Source: Rhodococcus sp. SBT000017
GTDB taxonomy: Bacteria; Actinomycetota; Actinomycetes; Mycobacteriales; Mycobacteriaceae
DNA length: 64,000 nucleotides
Assembly: GCF_003688915.1 (NCBI RefSeq)
Contig: NZ_REFU01000001.1
Span: 1,612,001-1,676,000 of the forward strand
Reading direction: 5' to 3'
Made by a program: the position numbers and the translations under genes. The notes below the pieces were generated by a model. The model was not told where the DNA came from and did not search any database. It saw nothing but the letters and a program-made list of their open reading frames with translations. Position 1 is the stretch's first letter. The number at the start of each line of letters is the position of its first letter. This document shows, one piece after another, positions 25,493-35,392 of this stretch.

Positions 25493-26896
25493 TCAGTCCA
25501 GATCGTCGTGCGCCATCAGCTGACGCGCGGCCTCGATGACCGAACCGGACAGCGACGGGTATACCGAGAACGTGTTCGCCAGGTCGTTCACCGAAAGGTT
25601 GTTCTGCACGGCCATCGCGATCGGCAGAATCAGCTCCGATGCGCTCGGGGCGACCACGACGCCACCGATCACGACGCCCGTGGCCGGACGACAGAAGATC
25701 TTCACGAAACCACGCTTGAGTCCGCTCATCTTCGCTCGCGGATTGGTGGTGAGCGGCAGCATCACCACGCGCGCGGGCACGTCACCGGCGTCGATCTTGG
25801 ATTGGGCGACGCCGACCGATGCGATCTCGGGCCGGGTGAACACCGCCGAGGCCACGGTCTTGAGCTTGATCGGGCTGACGGCCTGTCCCAGTGCGTGGTA
25901 CATCGCGATGCGTCCCTGCATCGCCGCGACCGAGGCCAGCGGCAGCAGACCGGTGCAGTCACCGGCTGCGTAGATGCCCGCGACCGCGGTACGCGAGACG
26001 CGATCCACCCGCAGGTATCCACCCTTGTCGAGTTCGATGCCGACGTTCTCGAGTCCCAGACCGGAGGTGTTGGGCACCGATCCGACGGTCATCAGCGCAT
26101 GACTGCCCTCGACGGTGCGACCGTCCGACAGCGTGACGAGAACTCCGTTTTCGGTGCGAACCACCGAATCCGCGCGCGCGTGCTTGACGAGGGTGACGCC
26201 GCGCTCGTTGAACGCGTCCTCGAGCACCAGAGCGGCATCCTCGTCCTCGTGCGGAAGGACGCGGTCGCGGCTCGAGACCGCGGTGACCTTGACGCCCATC
26301 TCGGTGTAGGCCGAGACGAACTCGGCACCGGTCACACCGGATCCGACGACCACCAGGTGCTCGGGGAGGGCCTCGAGGTCGTAGAGCTGACGCCAGTTGA
26401 GGATGCGTTCGCCGTCGGGTTCGGCTCCCTTGACCACGCGAGGGCGGGCTCCGGTTGCGATGAGCACGACATCCGCGTCGAGGATGCGCTCTTCGCCGTC
26501 GGCGAGCACCGCCTTGATCTGGTGCGAGGCCATCCCGACGTGGGAGTCGATCATCTCGGCGCGTCCGGCCAGCAGTTGCACGCCGACGGAGGTGGCGCGC
26601 TGGGCGATGTCGGAGGACTGTGCTTGGGCGAGGCTCTTCACGCGGTCGTGAATCTTCGGCAGTGCGACGGCGGCCTGCGACGGATCGAGGGAGATGCCGA
26701 GGTCGCTGGCTCGACGCATCTCGGTGCGAATGCCGGTCGAGGCGATGAACGTCTTCGACGGCACGCAGTCCCAGAGAACGCAGGCACCGCCGATACCGTC
26801 GGAATCGACGAGCGTCACCTCTCCGCCGTGCTGTGCGGCAACCAACGCTGCTTCGTACCCTGCCGGACCACCACCGATGATCACAATCCGGGTCAT
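25493..26896 (-). CDS. lpdA: NAD(P)H-quinone dehydrogenase, LpdA type
   Basis: A 467-residue flavoprotein of the pyridine nucleotide-disulfide family, counterpart of Rv3303c. The FAD loop is IVIIGGGPAGYEAALVA near the N-terminus. A CxxxxC pair is present (Cys39 and Cys44 in GGACVLWDCVPSKT), but the C-terminal His-Glu catalytic pair of true lipoamide dehydrogenases is missing: that position reads SVYPSLSGSVIEA. Mycobacterial LpdA is an NAD(P)H:quinone reductase and, as I recall, lacks the first cysteine. This protein is thus intermediate: disulfide cysteines kept, acid-base pair lost. Quinone reduction is the safer call. It is divergent from the gamma-glutamylcyclotransferase gene. Confidence 0.88.
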   Translation of the reverse strand: MTRIVIIGGGPAGYEAALVAAQHGGEVTLVDSDGIGGACVLWDCVPSKTFIASTGIRTEMRRASDLGISLDPSQAAVALPKIHDRVKSLAQAQSSDIAQRATSVGVQLLAGRAEMIDSHVGMASHQIKAVLADGEERILDADVVLIATGARPRVVKGAEPDGERILNWRQLYDLEALPEHLVVVGSGVTGAEFVSAYTEMGVKVTAVSSRDRVLPHEDEDAALVLEDAFNERGVTLVKHARADSVVRTENGVLVTLSDGRTVEGSHALMTVGSVPNTSGLGLENVGIELDKGGYLRVDRVSRTAVAGIYAAGDCTGLLPLASVAAMQGRIAMYHALGQAVSPIKLKTVASAVFTRPEIASVGVAQSKIDAGDVPARVVMLPLTTNPRAKMSGLKRGFVKIFCRPATGVVIGGVVVAPSASELILPIAMAVQNNLSVNDLANTFSVYPSLSGSVIEAARQLMAHDDLD

Positions 26897-27064
26897 TGAT
26901 CCTCTTCTCGCATGCTCGAAATCTCTCGCTGTGTCGCATCAACGGTATTCCAGAGGCTGCCCCCGCGCGTCGGTAGGGCTGGCTTCGTTCGCCCGATAGG
27001 AGGTCGGACCTGGGGCGACGCACCGAAACACGACCACGAGGCGTCAGTGTGCACCGATACGGTT

Positions 27065-27070
27065 TAGGCT
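27065..27070 (+). promoter_or_regulatory. Likely -10 element for a leaderless transcript
   Basis: TAGGCT (TAnnnT) is followed by seven bases and then the GTG start at 27078. No ribosome-binding sequence lies between them, so the message probably begins at the start codon. Confidence 0.45.
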
Positions 27071-27077
27071 GGCCGAC

Positions 27078-27542
27078 GTGCCAATTTATGCCGCCTACGG
27101 ATCGAACATGCATCCGGAGCAGATGTTGCAGCGATGCCCTCACTCGCCCCTGTCGGGAACCGGGTGGCTGCACGGATGGCGGTTGACCTTCGGCGGTGGA
27201 GACATCGGCTGGGAAGGCGCGCTGGCGACGGTCGTGGAGGATCCCGACTCGCAGGTCTTCGTGGTGCTCTACGACGTATCCGAGGAGGACGAGGAGAGCC
27301 TGGATCGCTGGGAGGGCTCGGAACTCGGTATTCATCGGAAGATCCGGCTGCGCATCGAGACCGGCCGGGAGCCGGTGCTCGCATGGATGTACGTACTCGA
27401 CGCCTACGAGGGCGGCCTTCCGTCGGCTCGCTACCTCGGCGTCATGGCCGAAGCTGCCGAAATCGCCGGTGCCCCAGCCGAATACGTGCGAGATTTGCGT
27501 ACCCGGAACAGCCGGAACGTCGGTCCGGGTACCGCCTCGTAG
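27078..27542 (+). CDS. Gamma-glutamylcyclotransferase-fold protein
   Basis: A 154-residue protein with the GGCT/AIG2 fold: YAAYGSNMHPEQM at 4-16 is the substrate-binding YGSN loop, and the YDVSEEDEESLDRWEG segment includes the helix carrying the likely catalytic glutamate. Enzymes of this fold act on gamma-glutamyl amines or glutathione-related peptides; the substrate here is not known. It occupies the position of Rv3304 next to lpdA. The GTG start has a leaderless-type -10 just upstream. Confidence 0.85.
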   Translation: MPIYAAYGSNMHPEQMLQRCPHSPLSGTGWLHGWRLTFGGGDIGWEGALATVVEDPDSQVFVVLYDVSEEDEESLDRWEGSELGIHRKIRLRIETGREPVLAWMYVLDAYEGGLPSARYLGVMAEAAEIAGAPAEYVRDLRTRNSRNVGPGTAS

Positions 27543-27555
27543 CTCGAAGGACGGG

Positions 27556-28020
27556 TCAGAAGTAGTTCTTCATGACCGACGCCACCCAGCTCGGCTCGGT
27601 CACGTCCGCACGCTCGGGAACCATCGACTGCAGGAACGGCTTGACGTCGAACACCGGCGAGCCGTCGATCGCGTCGAGACCTCGCACTCGGATGCGCAGT
27701 CCGTCGACGTCGACGATCTCGCACCGGGACACCCCGAGATGATTGGGCCGATCCTTGACCCGTTGAGCGAGGACACCCACCCGAGGAAGCGTCGTGTCAC
27801 CGCGAGGGTGGCGCGAACCGGTGGTCGTCGCGGCGGGATCGCACAGGTGGAAGCCGTAGACCACCTCGAGGTGCGAGAACTCGTCGAGACCGAGGGTCGC
27901 GTCGGCGTCGAGGACACTCGCGTCGAGGTCGAGCACGGCCTCGACCGATCCCCAGTTGTCGTCCACCACCTCGGCGCGATCGGATCTGACGATCCCGATC
28001 GGCGACACGTCGAATGCCAT
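27556..28020 (-). CDS. TrmO/VirR-family SAM-dependent methyltransferase
   Basis: A 154-residue protein of the TsaA/TrmO family, in which TrmO methylates N6 of threonylcarbamoyladenosine-37 in tRNA. Matching segments are PIGIVRSDR at the start, EFSHLEVVYGFHL, RVGVLAQRVKDRPNHLGVSR and RVRGLDAIDGSPVFDVKPFL. The usual ATR.PxRPNPIG reads AQRVKDRPNHLG, so this is a divergent branch and tRNA may not be the substrate. The ATG at 28020 is preferred: AGGAG lies about six bases upstream. It follows the two M20 hydrolase genes on the same strand by 14 bases. Confidence 0.78.
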   Translation of the reverse strand: MAFDVSPIGIVRSDRAEVVDDNWGSVEAVLDLDASVLDADATLGLDEFSHLEVVYGFHLCDPAATTTGSRHPRGDTTLPRVGVLAQRVKDRPNHLGVSRCEIVDVDGLRIRVRGLDAIDGSPVFDVKPFLQSMVPERADVTEPSWVASVMKNYF

Positions 28021-28034
28021 CTCATCTCCTGTCT

Positions 28035-29198
28035 CTAGTTCGGATCCAGCGCGATACCGGTCATCACCTTCACGCCCACGGCCAGTGCTCGTTCGTCGAG
28101 ATCGAAGGTGGGTTGGTGGATGTCGAGTTGCGGTCCGGTGCCCGGCCACACACCGAGTCGAGCCATCGCGCCCGGCACTCGTTCGAGGTACCACGAGAAA
28201 TCCTCGCCGCCGCCGGACTGCGCGGTATCGGCCAACGCGTCGGGTCCGACCCGGCCGATCGCCTTCTCGAAGGTGTGCGTGGACGCCGGATCGTTGACCA
28301 CGGGAGGCACGCCGCGACGGTAGTGCAGCTCGAAGCGGACACCGGTCGGTGCGAGCAACCCGGTGACGATCTCACGAACCAACGGTTCCAGCAATGCCCA
28401 GGTCTCGTGGTCTCCGGTGCGGACGGTGCCGGTCAGCATGCCGGTCTGCGGTATGGCGTTGGGGGCCTGGCCCGCGACCACCGCTCCCCACACCATGACC
28501 GTGCTGGTCCGCGGGTCGACACGCCTGCTCAACATTCCGGGTAGGCCGGTGATGACGGTGCCCAACGCATAGATGAGATCGGTGGTCAGGTGCGGGCGAG
28601 ACGTGTGTCCGCCGGGCGAATCCAGGCGCAGCTCGACGGTGTCGGCCGCGGAGGTGATCGCGCCGAGGCGCACGCCGACCTGCCCCACCTCGAGCCGCGG
28701 ATCGCAGTGCAGCGCAAAGATCTTGGTGACGCCGTCGAGCGCTCCCGCGGCCACCGCGTCGAGGGCACCGCCCGGCATGACCTCCTCGGCGGGCTGAAAG
28801 ATCAGGCGCACCCCGTACTGCAGGTCCGGCAGTGACGCCAGCGCCAATCCGGTCGCGAGCAGCACCGTGGTGTGTGCGTCGTGCCCGCAGGCGTGCGACA
28901 CCCCCGGCACGGTCGACGAGTACACCGCGCCGGTGTTCTCCTGCAGCGGTAGGGCGTCCATGTCCGCCCGCAACGCCACCCGGGGACCGTCGGGTCCGAT
29001 GTCGCAGATCAACCCCGTTCCGCCCGGGAGCGGCTTGGGTGACAGACCTGCTGCTTCGAGATGCTCCATCACGAACGCGGTGGTACCGAATTCGCGTCGA
29101 GCAAGTTCCGGATTGGCGTGAATGTGCCGACGCCACAGAGACAGATCTGCCGTGTGCGCGTGAATCCACCGATCGATCGCGTCTTCGCGGGTACTCAC
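28035..29198 (-). CDS. amiA1: M20-family amidohydrolase (AmiA1-like)
   Basis: A 387-residue zinc-type amidohydrolase of the M20D group (hippurate/IAA-amino acid hydrolase-like). The metal-binding block SHACGHDAHTTVLLATGLAL is intact, RADMDALPL lies before it and FQPAEEVMPGGA after it. Such enzymes release amino acids from N-acyl conjugates. The GTG at 29198 overlaps the stop of the preceding M20 gene (GTGA), so the pair is translationally coupled. Order and strand match amiB1-amiA1 (Rv3306c-Rv3305c). The natural substrate is unknown. Confidence 0.88.
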   Translation of the reverse strand: MSTREDAIDRWIHAHTADLSLWRRHIHANPELARREFGTTAFVMEHLEAAGLSPKPLPGGTGLICDIGPDGPRVALRADMDALPLQENTGAVYSSTVPGVSHACGHDAHTTVLLATGLALASLPDLQYGVRLIFQPAEEVMPGGALDAVAAGALDGVTKIFALHCDPRLEVGQVGVRLGAITSAADTVELRLDSPGGHTSRPHLTTDLIYALGTVITGLPGMLSRRVDPRTSTVMVWGAVVAGQAPNAIPQTGMLTGTVRTGDHETWALLEPLVREIVTGLLAPTGVRFELHYRRGVPPVVNDPASTHTFEKAIGRVGPDALADTAQSGGGEDFSWYLERVPGAMARLGVWPGTGPQLDIHQPTFDLDERALAVGVKVMTGIALDPN

Positions 29199-30397
29199 GA
29201 CTGCGCCGCCGAGCGGGCGATCACGCCGTCGAGCAGACGGGCGCGGGTACTGGGATCGGCGGCGGCACGCGCCGCAGTTCTGGCGAGACCGAGAGCTCCG
29301 TCGAGCAACGCTCGATCTGCCGACTCGGTGACACACGCGGCGGCGAACTCCGGCTGATGCGTCACCGCCCCTCCTGCATCGAGTCCGACGACGGGGTGAA
29401 TACCGGGTAGAACATTCGTCACGTTTCCCATGTCTGTACTGCCCAACGGGCGAAATCCTTCCAAATCCGGAGCCAGGGGCGATCGGCCCAGCGCTTCGAT
29501 CTCCTGCCGAAAAGCCGCGACCAGCCACGAATCCGGAGTCAACGCCGCGTAGGTGGGCGACACCGTGCGGATCTTGTGGGTACACCCGGTGGCGATGGCT
29601 CCCGCCTCGAAACACGCGTACGTCTTCGCCGTCAGAGCGTGCAGCGATTCGGTGGTGTTCGCGCGCAGGTAGTAGAGCAACTCGGCGTGGCCGGGCACGA
29701 TGTTCGGTGCCACACCTCCGTCACTGACGATGCCGTGCAACTGCTGCCCCGGCGAGAGGTGCTGCCGTAGCAACCCGAGAGCCACCTGACTGATGGTCAC
29801 CGCATCGCCTGCGTTGATTCCCCATTCGGGAGCTGCCGACGCGTGCGCGGCCCGGCCGGTGAACTTCACGGCGATGTCCGCGAGCGCCAGCGAGGTCGCA
29901 CCCACGATGTCGAAGGGGCCGGGATGGACCATCAACGCCGCGCCGACGCCGTCGAACACTCCTCGCTCGAGCATCAGCACCTTGCCGCCGCCGGTCTCCT
30001 CGGCCGGGGTACCGAGCACTCGCACGGTGATGCCGAGTGCGTCGGCGACCGGGGCGAGCGCAAGCGCAGCACCCACAGCCGAGGCCGCGATGATGTTGTG
30101 CCCACACGCATGACCGATCTCGGGCAGAGCGTCGTACTCCGCACAGATACCGATGACGAGATCGCCGCTGCCGAACGACGCGGTGAACGCGGTGTCCATG
30201 CCTGCGACGGCTGTCTCGACCTCGAAATCGTGGGCTCGGAGCGTATCGAGAATCTTGGCGACGCTGCGATGTTCGGCGAAGGCCAGCTCCGGTTCCGCGT
30301 GAATCGAGTGCGAGAGCGCGACCACTTCGTCGGTAGCGGTGGCCAGGGCGCGGTCCATCGCCTCGCCCACGGCAGCACTGTTCGATTCGTCGATCAC
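29195..30397 (-). CDS. amiB1: M20-family amidohydrolase (AmiB1-like)
   Basis: A 400-residue M20 peptidase/amidohydrolase. The metal site is recognisable in EIGHACGHNIIAASAVGAALAL, with the preceding EYDALP and the PAEETGGGK block holding the acidic residues; TGRAAHASAAPEWGINA marks the dimerisation lid domain. It resembles aminobenzoyl-glutamate hydrolase subunits and mycobacterial AmiB1. It is first of a three-gene unit with amiA1 and the TrmO-like gene. The two paralogues might form a heteromer or share a substrate class; this is inference. Confidence 0.87.
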   Translation of the reverse strand: MIDESNSAAVGEAMDRALATATDEVVALSHSIHAEPELAFAEHRSVAKILDTLRAHDFEVETAVAGMDTAFTASFGSGDLVIGICAEYDALPEIGHACGHNIIAASAVGAALALAPVADALGITVRVLGTPAEETGGGKVLMLERGVFDGVGAALMVHPGPFDIVGATSLALADIAVKFTGRAAHASAAPEWGINAGDAVTISQVALGLLRQHLSPGQQLHGIVSDGGVAPNIVPGHAELLYYLRANTTESLHALTAKTYACFEAGAIATGCTHKIRTVSPTYAALTPDSWLVAAFRQEIEALGRSPLAPDLEGFRPLGSTDMGNVTNVLPGIHPVVGLDAGGAVTHQPEFAAACVTESADRALLDGALGLARTAARAAADPSTRARLLDGVIARSAAQS

Positions 30398-30470
30398 GAG
30401 AGACAGTGTGTCACTAGCGCGACCGAGTGTCGGAACAGCTGTGCTTCAGTCGGGGGTGAAGACGGTCCTG

Positions 30471-31175
30471 CTACTTCCCGAAGCTGAAGTTGCTGTCGTC
30501 GGTCGCGGTGTTCAGCGCGGCGAGCAGATCCACATGCATACGACTCTTGATCCCGGCCAGGTTCGCACCTCGGGTGCTCGTCAGCGCCGCCGCCTTCGCG
30601 ACCGCGTCGGACACCAGCGACTCCTCCGATGCCGTCGCCTCGACGATTCCGGCGGCAACGGCGTCGGCTCCGCCGTAGCGGCGACCGGTCGTCATGGCCT
30701 CGACGGCGGTCTGCTTGGGAAGCCGGGAGTTGATCAGAGCAGACATCCCCACGGTGAACGGCATGTTCAGGTTCACCTCGGGCAGGCAGTAGAAGCCGCG
30801 ATCGACGCGTTGGATGCGGAAGTCGTGGGAGGTGGCGAACATCGCGCCTGCGCCGAATGCGTGCCCCTGCACAGCCGCGACGGTGGTCATCGGGAAGGCG
30901 AGCAACCGGGTGTAGAGAGTGTGCACGCGGTCGAGGTACCAGGTGATCTTGTCCAGGTTGGCGAACAGCCAATCGGTGTCGAGACCGTTGCTGTAGAACT
31001 TGCCTGCCGACGTGGTGACCAGCGCCGCCGGGCCGGTCGAGGCCTCGACCTCGTCCAGCAACGCATGCACGGCGTCGATCCAGTCCGGATGCAGTCGGTT
31101 CTCCGGATTGTCCGAGCCGTTCTCGGCACCGAGGAACAGGATGTGGACGTCGCCGTCGCGTTCGAGGTATGGCAT
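30471..31175 (-). CDS. Enoyl-CoA hydratase/isomerase-family protein
   Basis: A 234-residue crotonase-fold protein. The N-terminal strands (YLERDGDVHILFL), an oxyanion-hole region around TTSAGKFYSNGLDTDW and the second loop VQGHAFGAGAMFATSHDFRI are present. It resembles ECI/Delta3-Delta2-enoyl-CoA isomerase-like members (FYSNGLD) rather than classical hydratases, and a canonical pair of catalytic glutamates is not obvious. The ATG at 31175 is preferred because homology begins there. It is divergent from deoD. Confidence 0.8.
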   Translation of the reverse strand: MPYLERDGDVHILFLGAENGSDNPENRLHPDWIDAVHALLDEVEASTGPAALVTTSAGKFYSNGLDTDWLFANLDKITWYLDRVHTLYTRLLAFPMTTVAAVQGHAFGAGAMFATSHDFRIQRVDRGFYCLPEVNLNMPFTVGMSALINSRLPKQTAVEAMTTGRRYGGADAVAAGIVEATASEESLVSDAVAKAAALTSTRGANLAGIKSRMHVDLLAALNTATDDSNFSFGK

Positions 31176-31248
31176 GCAGCGGATACTACTCGGGGGTAAC
31201 TTGCTGGTGGCAACCTCTGTCGGTCGCACATCCGTGGCGACGATCTCC

Positions 31249-31254
31249 TACTGT
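31249..31254 (+). promoter_or_regulatory. Likely -10 element for leaderless deoD
   Basis: TACTGT (TAnnnT) is followed by eight bases and then the GTG at 31263. This favours the GTG over the upstream TTG at 31254, which would lie inside the -10 box. Confidence 0.45.
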
Positions 31255-31262
31255 TGTTCATC

Positions 31263-32090
31263 GTGGCAACCACCGACGCACATGCGACCGACCCCGTGAC
31301 CGATCCCGAGGGTGCCGCGCGCACCGCCGCCGACGCACTCGCCGCAGCAACCGGAGTCGACACGCACACCGTGGCCATCGTCCTCGGCTCCGGATGGCAG
31401 GCGGCAGCCGACGTGTTCGGCTCCCCCACCGCAACCGTGCGCATGGCCGACCTGCCCGGCTTCGCGCCACCGTCGGCGTCGGGCCACTCCGGCACCATCA
31501 CCTCGGTGGACGTCGGCGGCACCCACACACTGCTGCTGCAGGGACGCACACATGCCTACGAGGGCCACGACCTGCGACGCGTCGTGCATCCGGTGCGGAC
31601 CGCGGTCGCGGCCGGTGCCACGACCGTCGTCCTGACCAACGCTGCGGGCGGTATCCGAGACGGCATGAGCGTCGGGCAGCCCGTGCTGATCTCCGATCAC
31701 CTCAATCTCACGGCCCGTTCGCCCCTGGTGGGGGCCGAGTTCGTCGATCTGGTCGACGCGTACTCCCCCGAACTACGGGCCCTTGCGAGCGAGATCGATC
31801 CGTCGCTCGAGGACGGCGTCTACGCCGGCCTGCCCGGCCCGCACTACGAGACGCCCGCCGAGATCAGGATGCTGCGCACGCTCGGAGCCGACCTCGTGGG
31901 TATGTCGACGGTGCACGAGACGATTGCTGCCCGCGCGAAAGGCGCACGCGTCCTGGGTATCTCGCTGGTGACCAATCTCGCGGCCGGAATGACCGGTGAG
32001 CATCTCGATCACTCCGAAGTGCTCGCTGCCGGTAAGGATTCCGCCGCTCGCATGGGTGCGTTGCTGCACGAGTTGGTCTCTCGCCTGTGA
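31263..32090 (+). CDS. deoD: Purine-nucleoside phosphorylase
   Basis: A 275-residue PNP of the trimeric PNP/MTAP family (Rv3307 counterpart), which phosphorolyses inosine and guanosine to base and ribose 1-phosphate. Landmarks: [17 protein letters not shown] (phosphate loop), [26 protein letters not shown], and the signature [31 protein letters not shown] spread over about 30 residues. The GTG at 31263 fits a leaderless transcript. The stop overlaps the start of pmmB by four bases, linking pentose phosphate release to the phosphomutase. Confidence 0.93.
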   Translation: MATTDAHATDPVTDPEGAARTAADALAAATGVDTHTVAIVLGSGWQAAADVFGSPTATVRMADLPGFAPPSASGHSGTITSVDVGGTHTLLLQGRTHAYEGHDLRRVVHPVRTAVAAGATTVVLTNAAGGIRDGMSVGQPVLISDHLNLTARSPLVGAEFVDLVDAYSPELRALASEIDPSLEDGVYAGLPGPHYETPAEIRMLRTLGADLVGMSTVHETIAARAKGARVLGISLVTNLAAGMTGEHLDHSEVLAAGKDSAARMGALLHELVSRL

Positions 32091-33688
32091 CCGAGGATCT
32101 CACCGAACGGGTACGGGCTTGGATCGCAGGAGATCCCGACCCCGCTGCTCGCGAGGAACTCGACGGCCTGCCCGATGCCGAACTCGCCGACCGGTTCAGC
32201 GGTCCCCTGACATTCGGTACCGCAGGTCTACGTGGCCCGGTGCGCGCGGGACCGAACGGGATGAACGTGGCGGTGGTGACGAAGACCTCGGCCGGCATCG
32301 CGGCGTGGTTGATCGAGAACGGTCTGGGTGGTTCCACGGTCGTGGTCGGTCGCGACGCCAGGAACGGCTCCGAACAGTTCGCGTTCGCGGCCGCCGAAAC
32401 CTTCTCCGCCCAGGGCTTTTCCGTGGTGATGCTGCCTCGGCCTCTCCCTACCCCCGTCGTCGCCTTCGCGGTGCGGGCACTCGATGCCGAGCTCGGCGTG
32501 CAGATCACCGCGTCGCACAATCCCGCCGCGGACAACGGGTACAAGGTGTATCTCCGCGGCGGCTCGCAATTGATCCCGCCGAGCGACGCCCAGATCGAAG
32601 CACTCATCGAGGCCACTCCCGACGCGATCGAGGTTCCGCGCACGATCGTCGAACCGACCGGCTCCGACATCGCTGCGCGCTATCTCGATTCCGTTGTCGC
32701 ACTGCCACGTTCGACAGTTCGGGGCATCCGCATCGCGCTGACTCCCCTACACGGCGTCGGCGGTGAACTCGCGATGGCTGCGCTGCGTGGCGCGGGGTTC
32801 CGCGATATCCGGGTGGTCGAAGAACAGTTCGAGCCCGATCCCACATTCCCGACCGTGACGTTCCCCAACCCGGAGGAGCCTGGCGCAGCCGACGCGGTGG
32901 TCGCGCTGGCGGCCGAGATCGACGCCGATATCGCGATTGCCCTCGACCCCGACGCCGATCGCTGTGCGATCGGGGTGCCCACGGACGGTGGGTGGCGCAT
33001 GCTGACCGGCGACGAGACCGGGGCCCTGCTCGCGAACCATCTCCTCGCCGATGCGCCCGCCGACTCGCTGGTGGCCAATACGATCGTCTCGTCGCAACTG
33101 CTCTCGGAGCTCGCTCCGGCGCGCGGCGCTCGGTATGCCCGCACCCTGACCGGATTCAAGTGGCTCGTCCGCGCGGGCGAGGGCCTCGTGTACGCCTACG
33201 AGGAGGCCATCGGACACTGCGTTGATCCGAACGTGGTGCGCGACAAGGACGGTATTTCGGCCGCGGTGGTGCTCGCAGATCTGGCCGCAGGCCTGAAGCA
33301 GGATCGGCGCACCCTTCTCGACGTGCTCGACGACCTCGCGGTCGAGTTCGGGGTTCACCTGGGTGCGCAGGTCTCGCGGCGGGTCGAGGACCTCGCCGAG
33401 ATCGGGAACATGATGCACCGGTTGCGCAGCGCACCGCCGACGGAACTGGCCGGGCGGGCCGTCACCGCGTCGGACTACGCCCAACGCGACGACGAACTAC
33501 GCACCGACGCAGTCGAGATCAGCGGATCGGGGCTGCGGGTCATCGTGCGGCCCTCCGGCACCGAACCCAAACTCAAGGCCTACCTCGAAGTCATCGAGCA
33601 CGTCGACGGCCCCGAGGACCTGCCGAGAGCACGGGCGGCGGCAGCCGAGATCCTGGCCGAACTGACCGACTTCGCCCAGCACCTCTGA
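32087..33688 (+). CDS. pmmB: Phosphohexomutase/phosphopentomutase (PmmB)
   Basis: A 533-residue alpha-D-phosphohexomutase-superfamily enzyme with all four signature loops: GTAGLRG, the phosphoserine loop [13 protein letters not shown], the metal loop [10 protein letters not shown], and the phosphate-binding [14 protein letters not shown]. It is annotated as phosphomannomutase in mycobacteria (Rv3308). Co-translation with PNP makes interconversion of ribose 1- and 5-phosphate an attractive alternative. The GTG at 32087 overlaps the deoD stop. It converges with the DUF2797 gene 18 bases on. Confidence 0.92.
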   Translation: MTEDLTERVRAWIAGDPDPAAREELDGLPDAELADRFSGPLTFGTAGLRGPVRAGPNGMNVAVVTKTSAGIAAWLIENGLGGSTVVVGRDARNGSEQFAFAAAETFSAQGFSVVMLPRPLPTPVVAFAVRALDAELGVQITASHNPAADNGYKVYLRGGSQLIPPSDAQIEALIEATPDAIEVPRTIVEPTGSDIAARYLDSVVALPRSTVRGIRIALTPLHGVGGELAMAALRGAGFRDIRVVEEQFEPDPTFPTVTFPNPEEPGAADAVVALAAEIDADIAIALDPDADRCAIGVPTDGGWRMLTGDETGALLANHLLADAPADSLVANTIVSSQLLSELAPARGARYARTLTGFKWLVRAGEGLVYAYEEAIGHCVDPNVVRDKDGISAAVVLADLAAGLKQDRRTLLDVLDDLAVEFGVHLGAQVSRRVEDLAEIGNMMHRLRSAPPTELAGRAVTASDYAQRDDELRTDAVEISGSGLRVIVRPSGTEPKLKAYLEVIEHVDGPEDLPRARAAAAEILAELTDFAQHL

Positions 33689-33706
33689 GCGTCGACGACC
33701 CGAACC

Positions 33707-34615
33707 TCAGAACAGCGCCGACTGCACCGCAGGCAGATCGGACGTGAAGGCCCCGAGTTCGATTCGCCGACCCTTCAATGCCGCAAGATCCACGACGTAG
33801 GTCTCGTCGTCGACGGTCGCTATCACCGCCTGCCCGACGCATGTCCTGATCTCGAGTCCGTGGGAACCGGTTGCGACATCCGCGGGGTAGGCGACGCGGC
33901 TGACGTTCTCGCTCAACGCCTCCCGGCCTGCGGGCGGGGCCCATGGTTCGTCGATCGGGGTGCATCCGGCTATGCCTGCCTCGGTCAGCATTTCGCGGAC
34001 CTGCTCGGCCCGGGCAGCGGTGGCGGCCTCGAGCCTGTCCACGTCGATCGGCAGACACAGCGAGGCGGCTTTCGCCGCGGACCTCACCGCCTGCCGTAGC
34101 CCCATCGATTCGGTCACGAGATCCTCGGCCACCCGGACGGCCTTGCCGTCGTCGGCGTGGGCGACGTACTGCGCGCAGATGGCACCTTGCTCGGCGAGCC
34201 GACCCCATTTACGCGTGTCAGCCGCCGTCCCGATTTTGAAGGTGCCGTTGGCGAACGCCGCCAGATACAGCCAATGCGGCTGCATGACATGCTTTTCCAG
34301 ATCACGTGAGACGAATCCGCTGCGATGCACGGTGTGCACGAATCGAAAGCTGTCCTTGTCGGCGCACGTCGCGCACTGCCCCGACGCGACGGCCCGCTCC
34401 CGGCCGGGGCACGGCACGTAGCGCGGCGGACCGTCGGCCCGAAATGCCATGCGCCCGGTGCAGTACCGATCGGTCGACGCACCCGGCGCACGGAAACCGA
34501 GCCTGCGGCCGACCAGTTCGTGGAACTCGATCTGCTCGGTGTCGACGTCGAGCACCCGCAATCTCGGGCGCGGTGCAGGTGACGCCTCCGAGGGCCAGGA
34601 GACGCCGAGAACCAA
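33707..34615 (-). CDS. DUF2797 protein
   Basis: A 302-residue protein matching DUF2797. Cysteines in RYCTG, YVPCPGRER and SGQCATCADKD suggest a metal-binding knuckle, and the family core HWLYLAAFANGTFKIGTAADTRKWGRLAEQGA resembles a GIY-YIG-like segment (YLA...KIG). Function is unknown. The first in-frame start is a TTG at 34615 with GCAGG a few bases upstream; no ATG or GTG fits better. It lies 20 bases downstream of upp on the same strand. Confidence 0.75.
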   Translation of the reverse strand: MVLGVSWPSEASPAPRPRLRVLDVDTEQIEFHELVGRRLGFRAPGASTDRYCTGRMAFRADGPPRYVPCPGRERAVASGQCATCADKDSFRFVHTVHRSGFVSRDLEKHVMQPHWLYLAAFANGTFKIGTAADTRKWGRLAEQGAICAQYVAHADDGKAVRVAEDLVTESMGLRQAVRSAAKAASLCLPIDVDRLEAATAARAEQVREMLTEAGIAGCTPIDEPWAPPAGREALSENVSRVAYPADVATGSHGLEIRTCVGQAVIATVDDETYVVDLAALKGRRIELGAFTSDLPAVQSALF

Positions 34616-34635
34616 TCGGCCTGCGACAGAGGGAG

Positions 34636-35259
34636 TCAGCGCGGACCGAACTGACGATCGCCCGCGTCACCGAGGCCGGGAACGATGAAGGCGTTGTCGT
34701 TGAGGCCGTCGTCGATGCTCGCTGCCACCAGTCGCACCGGCAGACCCGAGGCTTCGAGCGCGGCAACTCCTTCGGGAGCGGCAACGACGCAGATGGCGGT
34801 CACGTCCGCCGCACCGCGGCCGACGAGCAGTTCGATCGTGTGGACCATGGATCCGCCGGTGGCGAGCATCGGGTCCAGTACGTACACAGGCGTCTGCGAC
34901 AGGTCGTCGGGCAAGGATTCCATGTACGGCACGGGCTGGTGGGTTTCCTCGTCTCGGGCCATCCCGACGAAACCGACGCGGGACTGCGGGATGAGGCTGC
35001 TGGCCTTCTCGACCATTCCGAGGCCCGCGCGCAGAACCGGGACCAGCAACGGCGGTCGTGCCAGCCTGGTGCCCTCGGTGACCGCGACGGGTGTTCGCAC
35101 CTCGAAGGTGTCGATCGCAGCATCGCGGGTGGCCTCGTAGACCAGCATGTGGGTGAGCTGGCGCAGAGCCGACCGGAACGTGGCGTTGTCGCTCCGCTCG
35201 TCCCGCATCGTGGTGAGCAGGGCTGCGGCCAGTGGGTGATCGACCACGTGTGTTTCCAT
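34636..35259 (-). CDS. upp: Uracil phosphoribosyltransferase
   Basis: A 207-residue type I phosphoribosyltransferase that makes UMP from uracil and PRPP (Rv3309c counterpart). The PRPP loop is [13 protein letters not shown], and the C-terminal uracil-binding segment [11 protein letters not shown] is intact. [13 protein letters not shown] and the R-S-x-N-x-x-F-R region are also conserved. The ATG at 35259 has TATCCT seven bases upstream and no ribosome-binding site, which fits a leaderless message. Confidence 0.95.
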   Translation of the reverse strand: METHVVDHPLAAALLTTMRDERSDNATFRSALRQLTHMLVYEATRDAAIDTFEVRTPVAVTEGTRLARPPLLVPVLRAGLGMVEKASSLIPQSRVGFVGMARDEETHQPVPYMESLPDDLSQTPVYVLDPMLATGGSMVHTIELLVGRGAADVTAICVVAAPEGVAALEASGLPVRLVAASIDDGLNDNAFIVPGLGDAGDRQFGPR

Positions 35260-35266
35260 GCCGACA

Positions 35267-35272
35267 AGGATA
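35267..35272 (-). promoter_or_regulatory. Likely -10 element for leaderless upp
   Basis: On the minus strand TATCCT (TAnnnT) is followed by seven bases and the ATG of upp. The spacing puts the transcription start at the start codon. Confidence 0.45.
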
Positions 35273-35392
35273 GGACTCGGTCGGCAGGACGCGAACGGCA
35301 ACTCGCGGGAACCGAATGGCACGTACCCGCGTCGAACCAGTTGGGCGTCGCACTCGGCGACCGTGAATCGATTGCATTCTCAGGGGGCACTG

